A DNA stretch of 64,000 nt from Symbiodinium natans (Eukaryota > Sar > Dinophyceae > Suessiales > Symbiodiniaceae): positions 322,501 to 386,500 of the forward strand of contig CAJNDS010002218.1 in NCBI GenBank assembly GCA_905221605.1, given 5' to 3'. Under the pieces are notes generated by a model, which had not been told where the DNA came from, made no database searches, and saw only the letters and a list, made by a program, of their open reading frames with translations. The stretch's first letter is position 1. Each line of letters begins with the position of its first letter. Both the position numbers and the translations under genes were made by a program. Of this stretch, positions 43,492-54,137 are shown one piece after another.

Positions 43492-45914
43492 ATGACCGCG
43501 AATTCGCCAAAGACGCCCGTGAAGCGCGTGTGCAGCCAAAGTCACCTGGAGGACAGGGTTTCGGGTTCAGGGTTTGGGGTTTGGGGTTTAGGGTTTAGGG
43601 TTTAAGTAGGCCCTGGCGAGAAAAAGATCCAACACCAAGCTATCGGATAGGGGGTCTGAGGAAGCATCGTGGTGCGATAGGAAAGAAGCCATAGCTTTTG
43701 TTTTAGGATGTGTACGGACTGCGCAGAGATCTCCCTCGAGATGATTTTGTTCATGTGGTTTCTGCATTCCATTGTGAAGTCTTACGCTGAAGTTCATCGC
43801 TGTGGCATTGCAGAACTCACATAACACTCAGGGTATAGGGTTTGGGGGGGGAGACATCCATGAGCCACCACCAAGCTTATGCGGCCTGGCCCATGCGCAA
43901 GCATGTCACGAGCTAACCCTAAACCAGGGGATGTTCCCCTTTACACGAACAGTCCTTAGAAGGGAATATAGTACCCCTATTCTCATCCTTGTTGAGGACT
44001 GTTAGTATAAGCAGGAACATCTCAACCTACATCCTGCGCCCCAACAAAAACCTCGAGGAGCACGATGGCCTCCGGAAGATGGTGTCCTTTTCCACGCGCC
44101 ACTTCGATCCCAGTGGTCTTCCGGCTGACATGCACCGGGTGTACACATCTCTTAAGGAGAGGTTCGATGAGGAGTATGCGCTCTTGTTTGTCTTCAACAT
44201 GCAGACAGCCATGGAGATGCATCGCGCGTGGAACATGACCCTCCTGACGACCAAGACCCTGAAGAAGTGTTCGGAAATGGTTGGGCTCACAATGACCTGG
44301 GAGCTCGGCGTTATCAAGTTGAAGTTCTTCATGGAGGACGGCGATTTCGAGCTCCAGCGGAAGTGCCCCTACGACTACGACTCAGAGTACCAGGACATGT
44401 TCATGAGGATCGCTGCGGCGCTTTACAATGGGCACATGACGGTCCATGAAGCGCTCCTCTTCCAGGAGGAGGCAAAGCAAGGGAAACACACAGCCAAGAC
44501 GGGCTTGTTCATCCGTGACTACCCGGGCAGGCTGATCGTCCTGCCCGCCATGTCGTCCACGTGCGCCGTGATCTTCTTCGGAGGTACCGAGTATGAGGCG
44601 GGAGTGGCCGCTATCTGCGGTCTGGTGACTGGCCTCATCGAGTACGCCCTGCAGAGGGTCGGGGGCGAGGCCACCATGTTGATCGACCTGGCGGTGGGTC
44701 TCATCACCGGCGTCATCGGAACCCTCTTCTACAAGTATGACGGCCAGAAGTACTGCCTCGTCTCCATCTTCATGGGGACCTTGTACTGGTTCTTCTATGG
44801 TACTGCCTTCGTGGTGGGGCTGGTGGAGATCTTGGCCGGGGAGCTCGAGACGGGCGTGACCCGTTTCATGGCCGTCAGCATCAAGACCTTCGTCCTCTGC
44901 GTCATGTGCTGCTTCGGGATGCTCCTTGCTGTACCAGACCCTACCGAGGTCGCCGAGATGTGGGGCGCGCAGGCTGCGAACTGCGGCACCCTTGACCTCG
45001 GCCTGTACTGGTGGCGCGTTCCCTTGTACTTGGCCTGCTCGCTGTCCGTCCTGGGCCAGTACCGCTTCCGCGTGGAGCAGATGTGGCGTGGCCTGCTCGT
45101 CCAGCTCGCGGGCTACGAGGTTCAGTTTCAAGTGTCCAGGTCCATGGTTACGTCCGGGGACGCCAAGAGTAACCTCGATGTCATGGCCTCCAACGTTTGT
45201 GGCGCTGCAGCCAGTGTCGTGACGGCGTGCTTCCTGTCGGCCATGATGGATTTCATCAACTCGATCTACTACGCCCAGCTTCTTCAGCGTGGGGCACACC
45301 GAGACGAGACGGACTCCGTGCTGGACGACGTCTTGTATGGCTGCATCTCCGGGGTCGTCAAGTTCTTCAACTGCATCGGGATCGGCAGGGAGGCCGACAA
45401 GCACATGGTCCAGCTCGAAAAGAAGCTTTACCAGCAGTCGAAGGAGCTCAAGGATCCGGATCATGACCGCAAGGAGATCAGGCTGGAGAGGCACGAGGAA
45501 GACCTGTTGCTGGACACGATCGTGTATGCCGAATCCATGAACATTTGGGCGATGCTCATGCCAGCAGTTTACCAGCTGGTGCCTGGCTCGATGATCGCCC
45601 GCATGTGGTTCAACACCATCATCCCCCCCAGTGGTCCAAACGCCACGGATGACAACACCTTTGCTGGCCTCATGGTCACCTCCATCTCCCTGGCGCTGGG
45701 CCTGATTGTCGGCGAGGCCATTGTGGAGATCGTCTCGGGCATCCTCAGTCTCTGCAGGAAGAAGAAGGAGGAACACCACACCATGTTGCACGAAAAGGAG
45801 GGCACGACGGAGGAGGAGAAGCCAGAGTCCGAAGAGGTCCCTCCCCTCGGCTTCGAGCTTGGCATTGCGGACGCCATCAGCGGCGAGAAGGAGGAGGAGA
45901 TACAGGAGATGTAG
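43492..45914 (+). CDS. ThrE/Prm10-like (DUF1212) multi-TM protein, copy 2
   Basis: Two exons: 43492-43557 (22 codons, MTANSPKTPVKRVCSQ, ends HLEDR) and 44058-45914 (EHDGLRK...). Junction AGG|GTT...GAG|GAG, phase 0; about 640 residues. Almost identical to copy 1 through the membrane region, including EILAGELETGVTRF. The tail differs by small substitutions and ends EEEIQEM. Intron 1 is only 500 bp and holds a telomeric remnant at its 5' end and a 92-bp inverted-repeat element at its 3' end. Intact. Confidence 0.8.
43930..44021. mobile_element. 92-bp inverted-repeat element (GATGTTCC ends) inside intron 1
   Basis: GATGTTCCCCTTTACACGAA with CAGTCCTTAG at the left and AGGACTGTTAGTATAAGCAGGAACATC-type sequence at the right form long inverted repeats. 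The right end stops 36 bp before the exon 2 acceptor. Similar single ends lie at 58034-58062 and about 27425-27450. Confidence 0.72.
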
Positions 45915-46278
45915 TACCGTCATTTTTGAAAGGCCGGCAAAGTGTTGAGGCAGTCCCATGAAGGGTTCCACTAATGTGAGAGCTTGCGTGTTAGACTGCG
46001 CTCGACTGCTAGAATAGCTGAATCAGCATGTTTTAAACGCGCAGTGAGCGCGCAGCGTCCTCCTTCTGTCCCTCCTTCTGCCCCTTTGTGGACTACTAGA
46101 TTTGTCTGGCTTCGGTCAGGGCGCAAGACGTAATGACGACTTTGCCCCTGAAAGTGGTCAGCACTTTTGGCACTGTGAGACCGGAGCTGCTTTAGCCGGG
46201 ACAAAAGCGCGATGCACCAGTCTGAAGCCAGTGGCACATGCTCGGTAGCCCCTTGGGATATTTGATATATGGGGGGGG

Positions 46279-46374
46279 GTTACGATCACCAGGGGCCCCG
46301 AAGAAAGACCCCTCGAAGAGTGAAATTCCCTTATCACAAGGATCCCAACAAGGTGCCCCCTTAACATCGTAAAC
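46279..46374. mobile_element. Short inverted-repeat element, 96 bp
   Basis: GTTACGATCACCAGGGGCCC at the left and CCCCCTTAACATCGTAAAC at the right. The ends and the CAAGGATCCCAACAAGGTG stretch relate it to the 81-bp family, though it is longer. Confidence 0.55.
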
Positions 46375-46734
46375 CCCCGTACATGTTCTCTTATTTGGGT
46401 GTAAGGAGGGAGCATATCTAGAGTTTTTTTTGAGCATGGGAAACCCGCGGGAGCTGCCCTAAACCCTAAACCCTGAACCCTAAACCCTTAACCCTAAACC
46501 CTAAACCCTAAACCCTAAACCCGAAACCCCTAACCCTAAACCCTTCGCGTTTACAATCATCACGCTTTGCTAAACCCTAAGCCCTAAACCCTAAACCCTA
46601 AACCCTAAACCCTAAACCCAAGGTCCACTGAGTACCATGCGAAGGCTGGGGTCGGCGCTGAGGCGCAAGAGACCGGCGCATGTTTTTAGGGCTTTGGGGC
46701 TTCTGGTTTTTAGGGTTTAGGGTTTAGGCTTTTA

Positions 46735-46830
46735 AGGCTTTAGGGCTTTAGGGCTTTAGGGCTTTGGGGCTTTAGGGCTTTAGGGCTTTAGGGATTTAGG
46801 GCTTTGGGGCTTTGGGGCTTTCGAGCTTTA
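46735..46830 (+). repeat. (GGGCTTTA)n variant array
   Basis: About twelve units of GGGCTTTA/GGGCTTTG, an octameric derivative of TTTAGGG locally amplified. Confidence 0.93.
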
Positions 46831-47323
46831 GGGCTTTGGGAGCTTATTCTCTTGCTTGCCGTGGTTTAGGAGCCCTGTGTGACAGTGAAGGGTCTAGAGG
46901 TTTTAGGGCTTTGGAGGGGTCTTAGGGTTCTTTCCAGGTTTTAGAGCTTTGGGCTCTTGAGAATTTTGGTTTCTTCGTTTCTGGTGTGGGTTTAGGAACC
47001 CTCTGGCCCTCAACCCTAAACCCTCAACCCTAAACCCTAAACCCTAAACCGTAAACCGTAAACCGTAAACCCCAAAAGCCCCCCCCCCAGATGCGCTGCA
47101 AGTCTCAGTCTCAGTCTTCTGTGCCCCTGAACCCCTGAAACGAGGAGACCGCTCAATTACTACTTTTTAGTTAAGGACCCTGAAGACATAACAAATATTC
47201 TTCCTCATGAGGGCAATATGGGGATTATGGTTTTCTATTTATTTGGGGTTCTTAAGCAAATAAGCCCTAAACCCTAAACCCTAAAGCCCTAAGCCCTAAA
47301 CCCTAAACCCTAAACCCTAAACA

Positions 47324-47431
47324 GCGTTCTGGCTGGCAGTTTGCTTTGGAGCGGTGGCGATTACAACATGGGGGGCGGGCACCAGCGGCGAACCCAAAGC
47401 CAGCACCAGAACTGTTAGGCTGAGCCCCTAA
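47324..47431 (+). other. Candidate terminal exon with a membrane helix
   Basis: After CTAAACAG the frame encodes AFWLAVCFGAVAITTWGAG and ends TVRLSP-stop against a CCCTAAA array (the TAA lies in the repeat). One hydrophobic helix with a basic tail. Could be the last exon of an unidentified membrane protein; no partner exons assigned. Confidence 0.35.
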
Positions 47432-47644
47432 ACCCTAAATCCGCAACCCCAAACCTCAAGCCCTAAACCCTAAGCCCTTAACCCCGAACCCCAAACCCCA
47501 AACCCCAAACCCTAAACCCTAAACCCTAAACCCTAAACCCCCCCCCCCCCTGCACGCCTAAAAACCCTAAATGCACGACAAGGCGCCGCAGGTCTCCAAC
47601 GTCTACCGACCGCTCCTCGGAGCTTAGTACTACTTTCTCAGTCA

Positions 47645-47795
47645 GGGTTTAGGGTTTAGGGTTTAGGGTTTAGGGTTTAGGGTTTAGGGTTTAGGGTTTA
47701 GGGTTTAGGGCTTAGGGTTTAGGGTTTAGGGCTTAGGGGTTTAGGGCTTAGGGTTTAGGGTTTAGGGTTTAGGGTTAGGGTTTAGGGTTTATAAA
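47645..47795 (+). repeat. TTTAGGG array
   Basis: About 20 units including several GCTTAGGG variants, between ThrE-like copies 2 and 3. Confidence 0.95.
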
Positions 47796-48085
47796 TTTAT
47801 AAAGCCCTAAACCTTTTAGCGCTTCTTCTGGAAGGTCCGTTGAAATCTTGCCAGGGGTGTTGAGGGCTTGATGCTTCAGTGGTTTCGGGTCTTAGGTGAG
47901 TTTTTGGTGGACCTTTTGGGCGGCCTTAGGGTTGAGGGGTTTAGGGTTTAGGGTTTAGGGTTTAGGGGTGAGCCATTCAGAGAGAGTTCGGTGTGCCCCT
48001 GTGGATGTGTATCGGCCCTTGGAGCTGCATGGCCGTTCCGTTTTTAAGGCAGGCAGTGGTTAAAGGCTGTCTCGATCCATGAGCC

Positions 48086-51000
48086 ATGGCCGCGGATGCA
48101 CCGAAGACGCCAATAAAGCGAGTGTGCAGCCAAAGTCACCTGGAGGACAGGGTTTCGGGTAAAAAAAGCGTGCAGGGCAGTAGGCCAAGAGGTGAGGAGT
48201 GTGCCAACGCCCAGCTAGCACATGGGGGGTGTGGTGCCACAAGAAAGAAGTGAAAGAAGACATGTTTTGTACAGGTCCTTGCTTTTGATTCATCATGTGG
48301 TTTCTTTATTCCATTGTGATGTCTTATGTCGAAGTTCGTTGCTGTGGCATCGCGTGGCAGTGGAACTCCCGTTTCAGCACTTCTCAACGTCGTGGACAGA
48401 TTGTTCCCCAAACAGCTTCTGCTCGAGTTCTTACTTGGCTTAAAGCAAAGGGTTGCTGTGACGCACATTTGGATTTCTCACCGCACTAGTCTGGAAAACA
48501 TGTCTCCCATCTGTCGCCTAACGTTCATCTGGATTTCTCAGGGCAGTGCTCCAAAGCTTGTCTCCTTTTGTCTCGACGCTGGATTCCTGTGAAGCTCGTC
48601 TGGGACTGTTCTCTCCCACTTGTTGCTTTTAAGTATTTGTTTCCCTTTCGACCCAAACAAAGAAGCTTCAGCAGGGTCTTAATTTGCTGAAAGAAAGCGT
48701 TTCACCGTCGTCTCGACCCTGGATGCGGTGACGCCCGCCTGGGACTGTCTCCCATTAGTCTCCCTTGGTCTCCCAAGCAGATTTCCTGCCTTGCAAGGTT
48801 TCTGCGAAATGCCGGAATTGCTTCCAGAAATTTGAGAATTTTTTCGTGTTTGTTCCCAATCATGTGCAAGAGAACTGAATCCATGATTCAGCCCCGCCGA
48901 GACTTCAGCACGAAGGAAGCCATTGCCGAACCATTTTTCGGATGCCGTGACAGCCTCAACCCTAAACCCAATACCCTAAACCCTAAACCCTAAACCCTAA
49001 ACCCTAGACCTCTTCCAAGTGCTTATAGTGGCTCCTGGTCTTCAGGAATCATCAGGATGTCTGCTCAAGCTGTGACGAAAAAACGGTCGGGCTGGCAGGT
49101 TTGGTTTTGGCCCTAAACCCTAAACCCTAAACCCTAAGCCCTGGACCCTAAACCCTAAACCCCTAGCCAAAACCCTAAACCCTAAACCCTAACCCTAAAC
49201 CCTAAACCCTAAACCCTAAACCCTAAACCCTAAACCCTAAACCCTAAACCCTAAACCCTAAACCCTGTCGCGGCTCCGAGTGGGGCCTCCCCCGCCTCCC
49301 CCCCCCCTTCCCCCCCCCCCCTCCCCCCAAGAAAGATCAACTCCTTGTGGGGATCCTCAAGAACCCTAAACCCTAAACCCTTATTTTTCAGCATTGCTTC
49401 GGTTGGTACTTTTTTTTCTTTTTTTTTGGGGGGGGGGGGTTTAGAGCCTAACGCCCTCGAGGAGCACGATGGCCTCCGGAAGACCGTTTCCTTTGCCGCG
49501 CGCCGCTTCGACCCCAGCGGTCTCCCGGCCGACATGCACCGGGTGTACACATCTCTCAAGGAGAGGTTCGATGAGGAGTATGCGCTCTTGTTTGTCTTCA
49601 ACATGCAGACTGCCATGGAGATGCATCGCGCGTGGAACATGACCCTGTTGACGACCAAGACCCTGAAGAAGTGTTCGGAAATGGTTGGGCTCACAATGAC
49701 CTGGGAGCTTGGCGTTATCAAGTTGAAGTTCTTCATGGAGGACGGCGATTTCGAGCTGCAGCGGAAATGCCCGTACGACTACGACTCAGAGTACCAGGAC
49801 ATGTTCATGAGGATCGCTGCGGCGCTTTACAATGGGCACATGACTGTCCATGAAGCTCTCCTCTTCCAGCAGGAGGCAAAGCAAGGGAAGCACACGGCCA
49901 GGACTGGGTTGTTCATCCGTGACTACCCGGGCAGGCTGATCGTCCTGCCCGCCATGTCGTCCACGTGCGCGGTGATCTTCTTCGGAGGTACCGAGTATGA
50001 GGCGGGAGTGGCCGCTATCTGCGGTCTGGTGACTGGCCTCATCGAGTACGCCCTGCAGAGGGTCGGGGGCGAGGCCACAATGTTGATCGACCTGGCGGTG
50101 GGTCTCATCACCGGCGTCATCGGAACCCTCTTCTACAAGTATGACGGCCAGAAGTACTGCCTCGTCTCCATCTTCATGGGGACCTTGTACTGGTTCTTCT
50201 ATGGTACTGCCTTCGTGGTGGGGCTGGTGGAGATCTTGGCCGGGGAGCTCGAGACGGGCGTGACCCGTTTCATGGCCGTCAGCATCAAGACCTTCGTCCT
50301 CTGCGTCATGTGCTGCTTCGGGATGCTCCTTGCTGTACCAGACCCTACCGAGGTCGCCGAGATGTGGGGTGCGCAGGCTGCGAACTGCGGCACCCTTGAC
50401 CTCGGCCTGTACTGGTGGCGCGTTCCCTTGTACTTGGCCTGCTCGCTGTCCGTCCTGGGCCAGTACCGCTTCCGCGTGGAGCAGATGTGGCGTGGCCTGC
50501 TCGTCCAGCTCGCGGGCTACGAGGTTCAGTTTCAAGTGTCCAGGTCCATGGTTACGTCCGGGGACGCCAAGAGTAACCTCGATGTCATGGCCTCCAACGT
50601 TTGTGGCGCTGCAGCCAGTGTCGTGACGGCGTGCTTCCTGTCGGCCATGATGGATTTCATCAACTCGATCTACTACGCCCAGCTTCTTCAGCGTGGGGCA
50701 CACCGAGACGAGACGGACTCCGTGCTGGACGACGTCTTGTATGGCTGCATCTCCGGGGTCGTCAAGTTCTTCAACTGCATCGGGATAGGCAGGGAGGCCG
50801 ACAAGCACATGGTCAAGCTCGAAAAGAAGCTTTACCAGCAGTCGAAGGAGCTCAGGGATCCGGATCATGACCGCAAGGAGATCAGGCTGGAGAGGCACGA
50901 GGAAGACCTGTTGCTGGACACGATCGTGTATGCCGAATCCATGAACATTTGGGCGATGCTCATGCCAGCAGTTTACCAGCTGGTGCCTGGCTCGATGATC

Positions 51001-51540
51001 GCCCGCATGTGGTTCAACACCATCATCCCCCCCAGTGGTCCAAACGCCACGGATGACAACACCTTTGCTGGCCTCATGGTCACCTCCATCTCCCTGGCGC
51101 TGGGCCTGATTGTCGGCGAGGCCATTGTGGAGATCGTCTCGGGCATCCTCAGTCTCTGCAGGAAGAAGAAGGAAGCCAAGAGCGGCCTCAAGAGGAGGAA
51201 GGAGGAGAAGAAGAGCCTTCCGCAGGAGAACGAGGGCGCCGGGGAGAAGTCCGAGAAGCCCGAGGCCGAAGAAGTTTGGGCGGAGCCTGCCGAGCCCGTT
51301 GCAGAGCCGGAGCCTGAGGTGGTCAGGGAGTTGTCGAACTGGGCCCAGCGCCTCGAGGAGTTGCCCCAAGCCGGCACGTCCCGCGGCAGGGTGAAGGCCC
51401 CGGCTGAGGACCCCAGCGCCTGCGCCGGCGCCTGCACCAGCACCGCCGGCGCCAGCGGCTGCGCGGGGGTTCAGAGTCTCGGTTGTGAGGTCATCCCAGA
51501 CGCTACCATGGAGACGTCCGAGAAAATCTCGCCGCTGTAG
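48086..51540 (+). CDS. ThrE/Prm10-like (DUF1212) multi-TM protein, copy 3, with a different long tail
   Basis: Two exons: 48086-48151 (22 codons, MAADAPKTPIKRVCSQ, ends HLEDR) and 49462-51540. Junction AGG|GTT...GAG|GAG; about 714 residues. The membrane region is nearly identical to copies 1 and 2, with scattered changes (TVSFAARRFDP, LFQQEAKQGKHTAR). After SLCRKKKE the sequence diverges completely: a basic stretch (SGLKRRKEEKKS), an acidic Pro/Glu region (EPAEPVAEPEPEVV), a Cys/Ala-rich part (ACAGACTSTAGASGCAG) and an end in EKISPL. The tail is about 75 residues longer than in the other copies. Intact; probably specialised in regulation or targeting rather than transport. Confidence 0.8.
48152..49461 (+). 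other. Intron 1 of ThrE-like copy 3
   Basis: Its first part is homologous to intron 1 of copy 2 (shared ATCATGTGGTTTCTTTATTCCATTGTGA-type segment near 48290-48360 versus 43750-43810). It then contains unique DNA, CCCTAAA arrays at 48955-49010 and 49110-49267, a C/T tract at 49280-49328 and a T/G run (49408-49440) before the acceptor. Confidence 0.7.
49110..49267 (-). repeat. CCCTAAA array in intron 1 of ThrE-like copy 3
   Basis: About 22 units with a few variants, ending CCCTGTCGCGG. Located about 200 bp upstream of the exon 2 acceptor. Confidence 0.95.
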
Positions 51541-52234
51541 CAAAGTTCTGCAACTCGCAAGCAACAACTTCACAAACGTGAGAGCTTGGTTGCTAATGCC
51601 ACGATGCTGCTTGAATAGCTGAATCAGAGAGTTTTGCGTGCAACCCGCACGCCATGCCCGTCCCTTTGTGGTCCACGTAGGATTTATCTGGCTTGGGCCA
51701 GGTAAGCACGCACTGATGACCTGCTGGTTTCGGCGACTCCACCGCCGGTCGCTTTCTGGACCTTCAGGAAAACAGGGCTGCTGCGCCCAATTCTGTCTGG
51801 TTCGGCTGCTAAACGTTTAGGGTTTGGGGTTTGGGGTTTAGAGATGTTTAGAGTGTATATAGGGTTCAGGGCATGGGTTGTCTCAACCTGTATCATCAAG
51901 ATCTCCGCCAGAGAGCTGCGCATACTCCCCCCAAATCCTTTTGGTACAATGCACGCGCGAGGATCTGCAAACCCCGAACCTTTAACCCCTACACCCCTAA
52001 ACCCCTAAACCCTATAGACCCCTAAACCCCTAAACCCCTAAACCCCTAAACCCCTAAACCCTTAAAACTTAAACCCTTAAACACTTAAGCCCTTAAAGCC
52101 CTTAAACCCTTAAACCCTTCAAACCTTAAGCCCTTAAACCCTTCAACCCTTAAACCCTTAAACCCTTAAACCCGTAAACCCTAAACCCTAAACCCGAAAC
52201 CCTACCGGTGTATCCCAAAAAGCCTTTCTCTCAG
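51541..52234. other. 3' flank of ThrE-like copy 3 and telomeric variants
   Basis: The flank shares GAGAGCTT, TTGAATAGCTGAATCA and CATGCCCGTCCCTTTGTGG with the other copies. A G-rich remnant lies at 51815-51845. From 51975 to 52205 there are CCCCTAAA, CCCTTAAA and CCCTTCAA variant units. Confidence 0.8.
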
Positions 52235-53974
52235 GTCTCAAAGCAGGTGCGGAGCTGGCTCACCTGGCGGCTTCCAAGGATCTTCAAGGCCGTCCTTCCC
52301 CTAAAGCCTAAACCCTAAACCCTAAGCCCTAAACCCTAAACCCTAAGCCCTAAACCCTAAACCCTAAACCCGAAACCCTCAACCCTGAACCCTCCCCCCA
52401 AAAACATCCAAGACACTCTGTCACCGATTCGGCATGCGCTGTGAGCGAGCTTGTGATGTGCGATTCCCTGGCATCAGCCTCACACCTTGAACCCTAAACC
52501 CTAAACCCTAAACCCGAAACCCAAACCCTGCACCCTTCAACCTTAGGTTAGGCGTCTCAGCCAGTATATTGAGGGGCACGGATCCGAACAGACCCGAAGA
52601 CCTGCTATACTTGGATCCTACTTTTACAGCGGCTCCTTAAACCCTATACCCTAAACCCTGAACCCTAAACCCCTAAACCCTACACCCTAAACCCTAAACC
52701 CTAAACGTGGAGCCAGGATTGCAGCTCTTCCGGAGTGATTGGCAAACCTCGGAAGCAAGTAGTGGTGAAGCCCATGCCCCACGCAACCCGCAACCTTAAA
52801 GCCCAACACCCCCCTAAACCCCCGAAAGCCCCTCATGCAACCCCTAAACCCTAAACCCTAAACCCTAAACCCTAAACCGTAAACCCGAAACCCTAAACCC
52901 TAAACCCTAAACCCTGAACCCTGAACCCTGAACCCTAAACCCTAAACCCTAAACCCTACTAAACGCTAAACCTTAAACCCCGAACAGACCAAGCCTCCAA
53001 CCACGCGCCGAAAGCAAGATCAGAAATGCAAAAAACGAAGGGTGCGGGTTCACATTTTAAGGTTTAGGGTTTATGGTTTAGGGTTTAGGGCTCAGAGTTT
53101 GTGGGGTCTCGGGTTTAGGGTGTAGGGTTTGGGGATCTTCTTTGGGGGTTGGCAGGGTTTGGATTGAGAGTCTGGGGTTTCGGGGGTTCAGGGTATTGTC
53201 TGCACGCCCCTGTAGTCTGAATTCGGGCGCAACAGGCAGGGGCCTACGATCAGGAATAGCATTCAACAATGCGCTTGGGTTGTGCTTCTCGACTGTCTTC
53301 GATCATCAGGTGTGCAAGGGACAAGCAGCATTTCTACACCCTGAACCCTAAACCCTAAACCCTAAACCCGAAACCCTAAACCCTAAACCCTAAACCCTAA
53401 ACCCTAAACCCTAAACCCTAAACCCTAAACCCTAAACCCTAAACCCCAAGCCCGTTGATGCCTTCTGTTTTGGGCTTTGGGGTTCAAAGGGTGTGGGGAT
53501 TTGGAGTCTGAGGGGTTGATTTTTATGGCTTCAGGCTTTTTGTGCTAGGCTTCACGGGAGTCATACTCAAGGATGTTGCCCCAAAGAGGGGTTTAGGGTT
53601 TAGGGTTTAGGGTTTAGGGTTTAGGGTTTAGGGTTCCCTCAGTATCTTCCCAATATGGCCATGATATTGCCTTAAGGATCATGAAGCAGGGCCCCCAAAA
53701 TCACAAGGGTACCACCTCGAGGGTCCAAGGCAAAGTCCCCATAGCAGGCTTCAGGGTTTAGGTTTAGGGTTTAGGGTTTGGGGTTTAGGGTTCAGGGTTG
53801 GGGGTTTAGGGTTTAGGGCTTAGGGTTTGGGGTTTAGGGTTTAGGGTTTAGGGCTCAGGGTTTGGGGTTTAGGGTTCAGGGTTTAGGGTTTGAGGCTCCA
53901 CCCACCAAGAGTGCCGCAGTCCATCGAGTGGTTGAAGGGGTCGCCTGCCGTGGGCCCACCCAAACTTTGTCCCT
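52235..53974 (+). CDS. Candidate multi-exon gene threaded through telomeric repeats (function unknown)
   Basis: Islands that are open and bounded by splice-like signals: ~52235-52302 (VSKQVRSWLTWRLPRIFKAV), ~52561-52636 (LSQYIEGHGSEQTRRPAI), ~52716-52793 (LQLFRSDWQTSEASSGEAHA), ~53216-53309 (RSGIAFNNALGLCFSTVFDH, then CAG|GTGTGC), ~53643-53752 (SSQYGHDIALRIMKQGPQNH) and ~53901-53965 (APPTKSAAVHRVVEGVAC, ending in a stop). Residue composition is protein-like and the intervening DNA is almost wholly CCCTAAA or TTTAGGG. I do not recognise the family and cannot prove that the exons form one transcript. Confidence 0.35.
52300..52400 (-). repeat. CCCTAAA/CCCTAAG array between candidate exons
   Basis: About 14 units. 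Similar arrays occupy 52485-52540, 52640-52705, 52835-52985 and 53335-53450 (the last about 15 units). Confidence 0.92.
53755..53895 (+). repeat. TTTAGGG/TTTGGGG array between candidate exons
   Basis: About 18 imperfect units, between the island encoding SSQYGHDIALRIM and the one encoding APPTKSAAVHRVV. A smaller perfect array lies at 53590-53633. Confidence 0.92.
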
Positions 53975-54137
53975 TTGAGAGGTTTCGGGTTTGTATCTGA
54001 ACCCTAAACCCTAAACCCTAAACCCTAAACCCTAGCCCCTAAACCCTAAACCCTAAACCCTTGTCAAAACCCTGAACCCCAAACCCCAAACCCTAAAGGG
54101 GTGCATCTGTTCGCATTGTGGGCCCGTGAACGAAGCC

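Larger units (their letters stand above)
45915..48085. other. Spacer between ThrE-like copies 2 and 3
   Basis: The 3' flank has the shared GCTAGAATAGCTGAATCA motif. Further on: a short element at 46279-46374, C-rich telomeric blocks (46455-46545, 46570-46620, 47005-47060, 47262-47322, 47425-47535), a GGGCTTTA block (46735-46830) and a TTTAGGG array (47645-47795). One exon-like island at 47324-47431 is listed separately. Confidence 0.75.
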
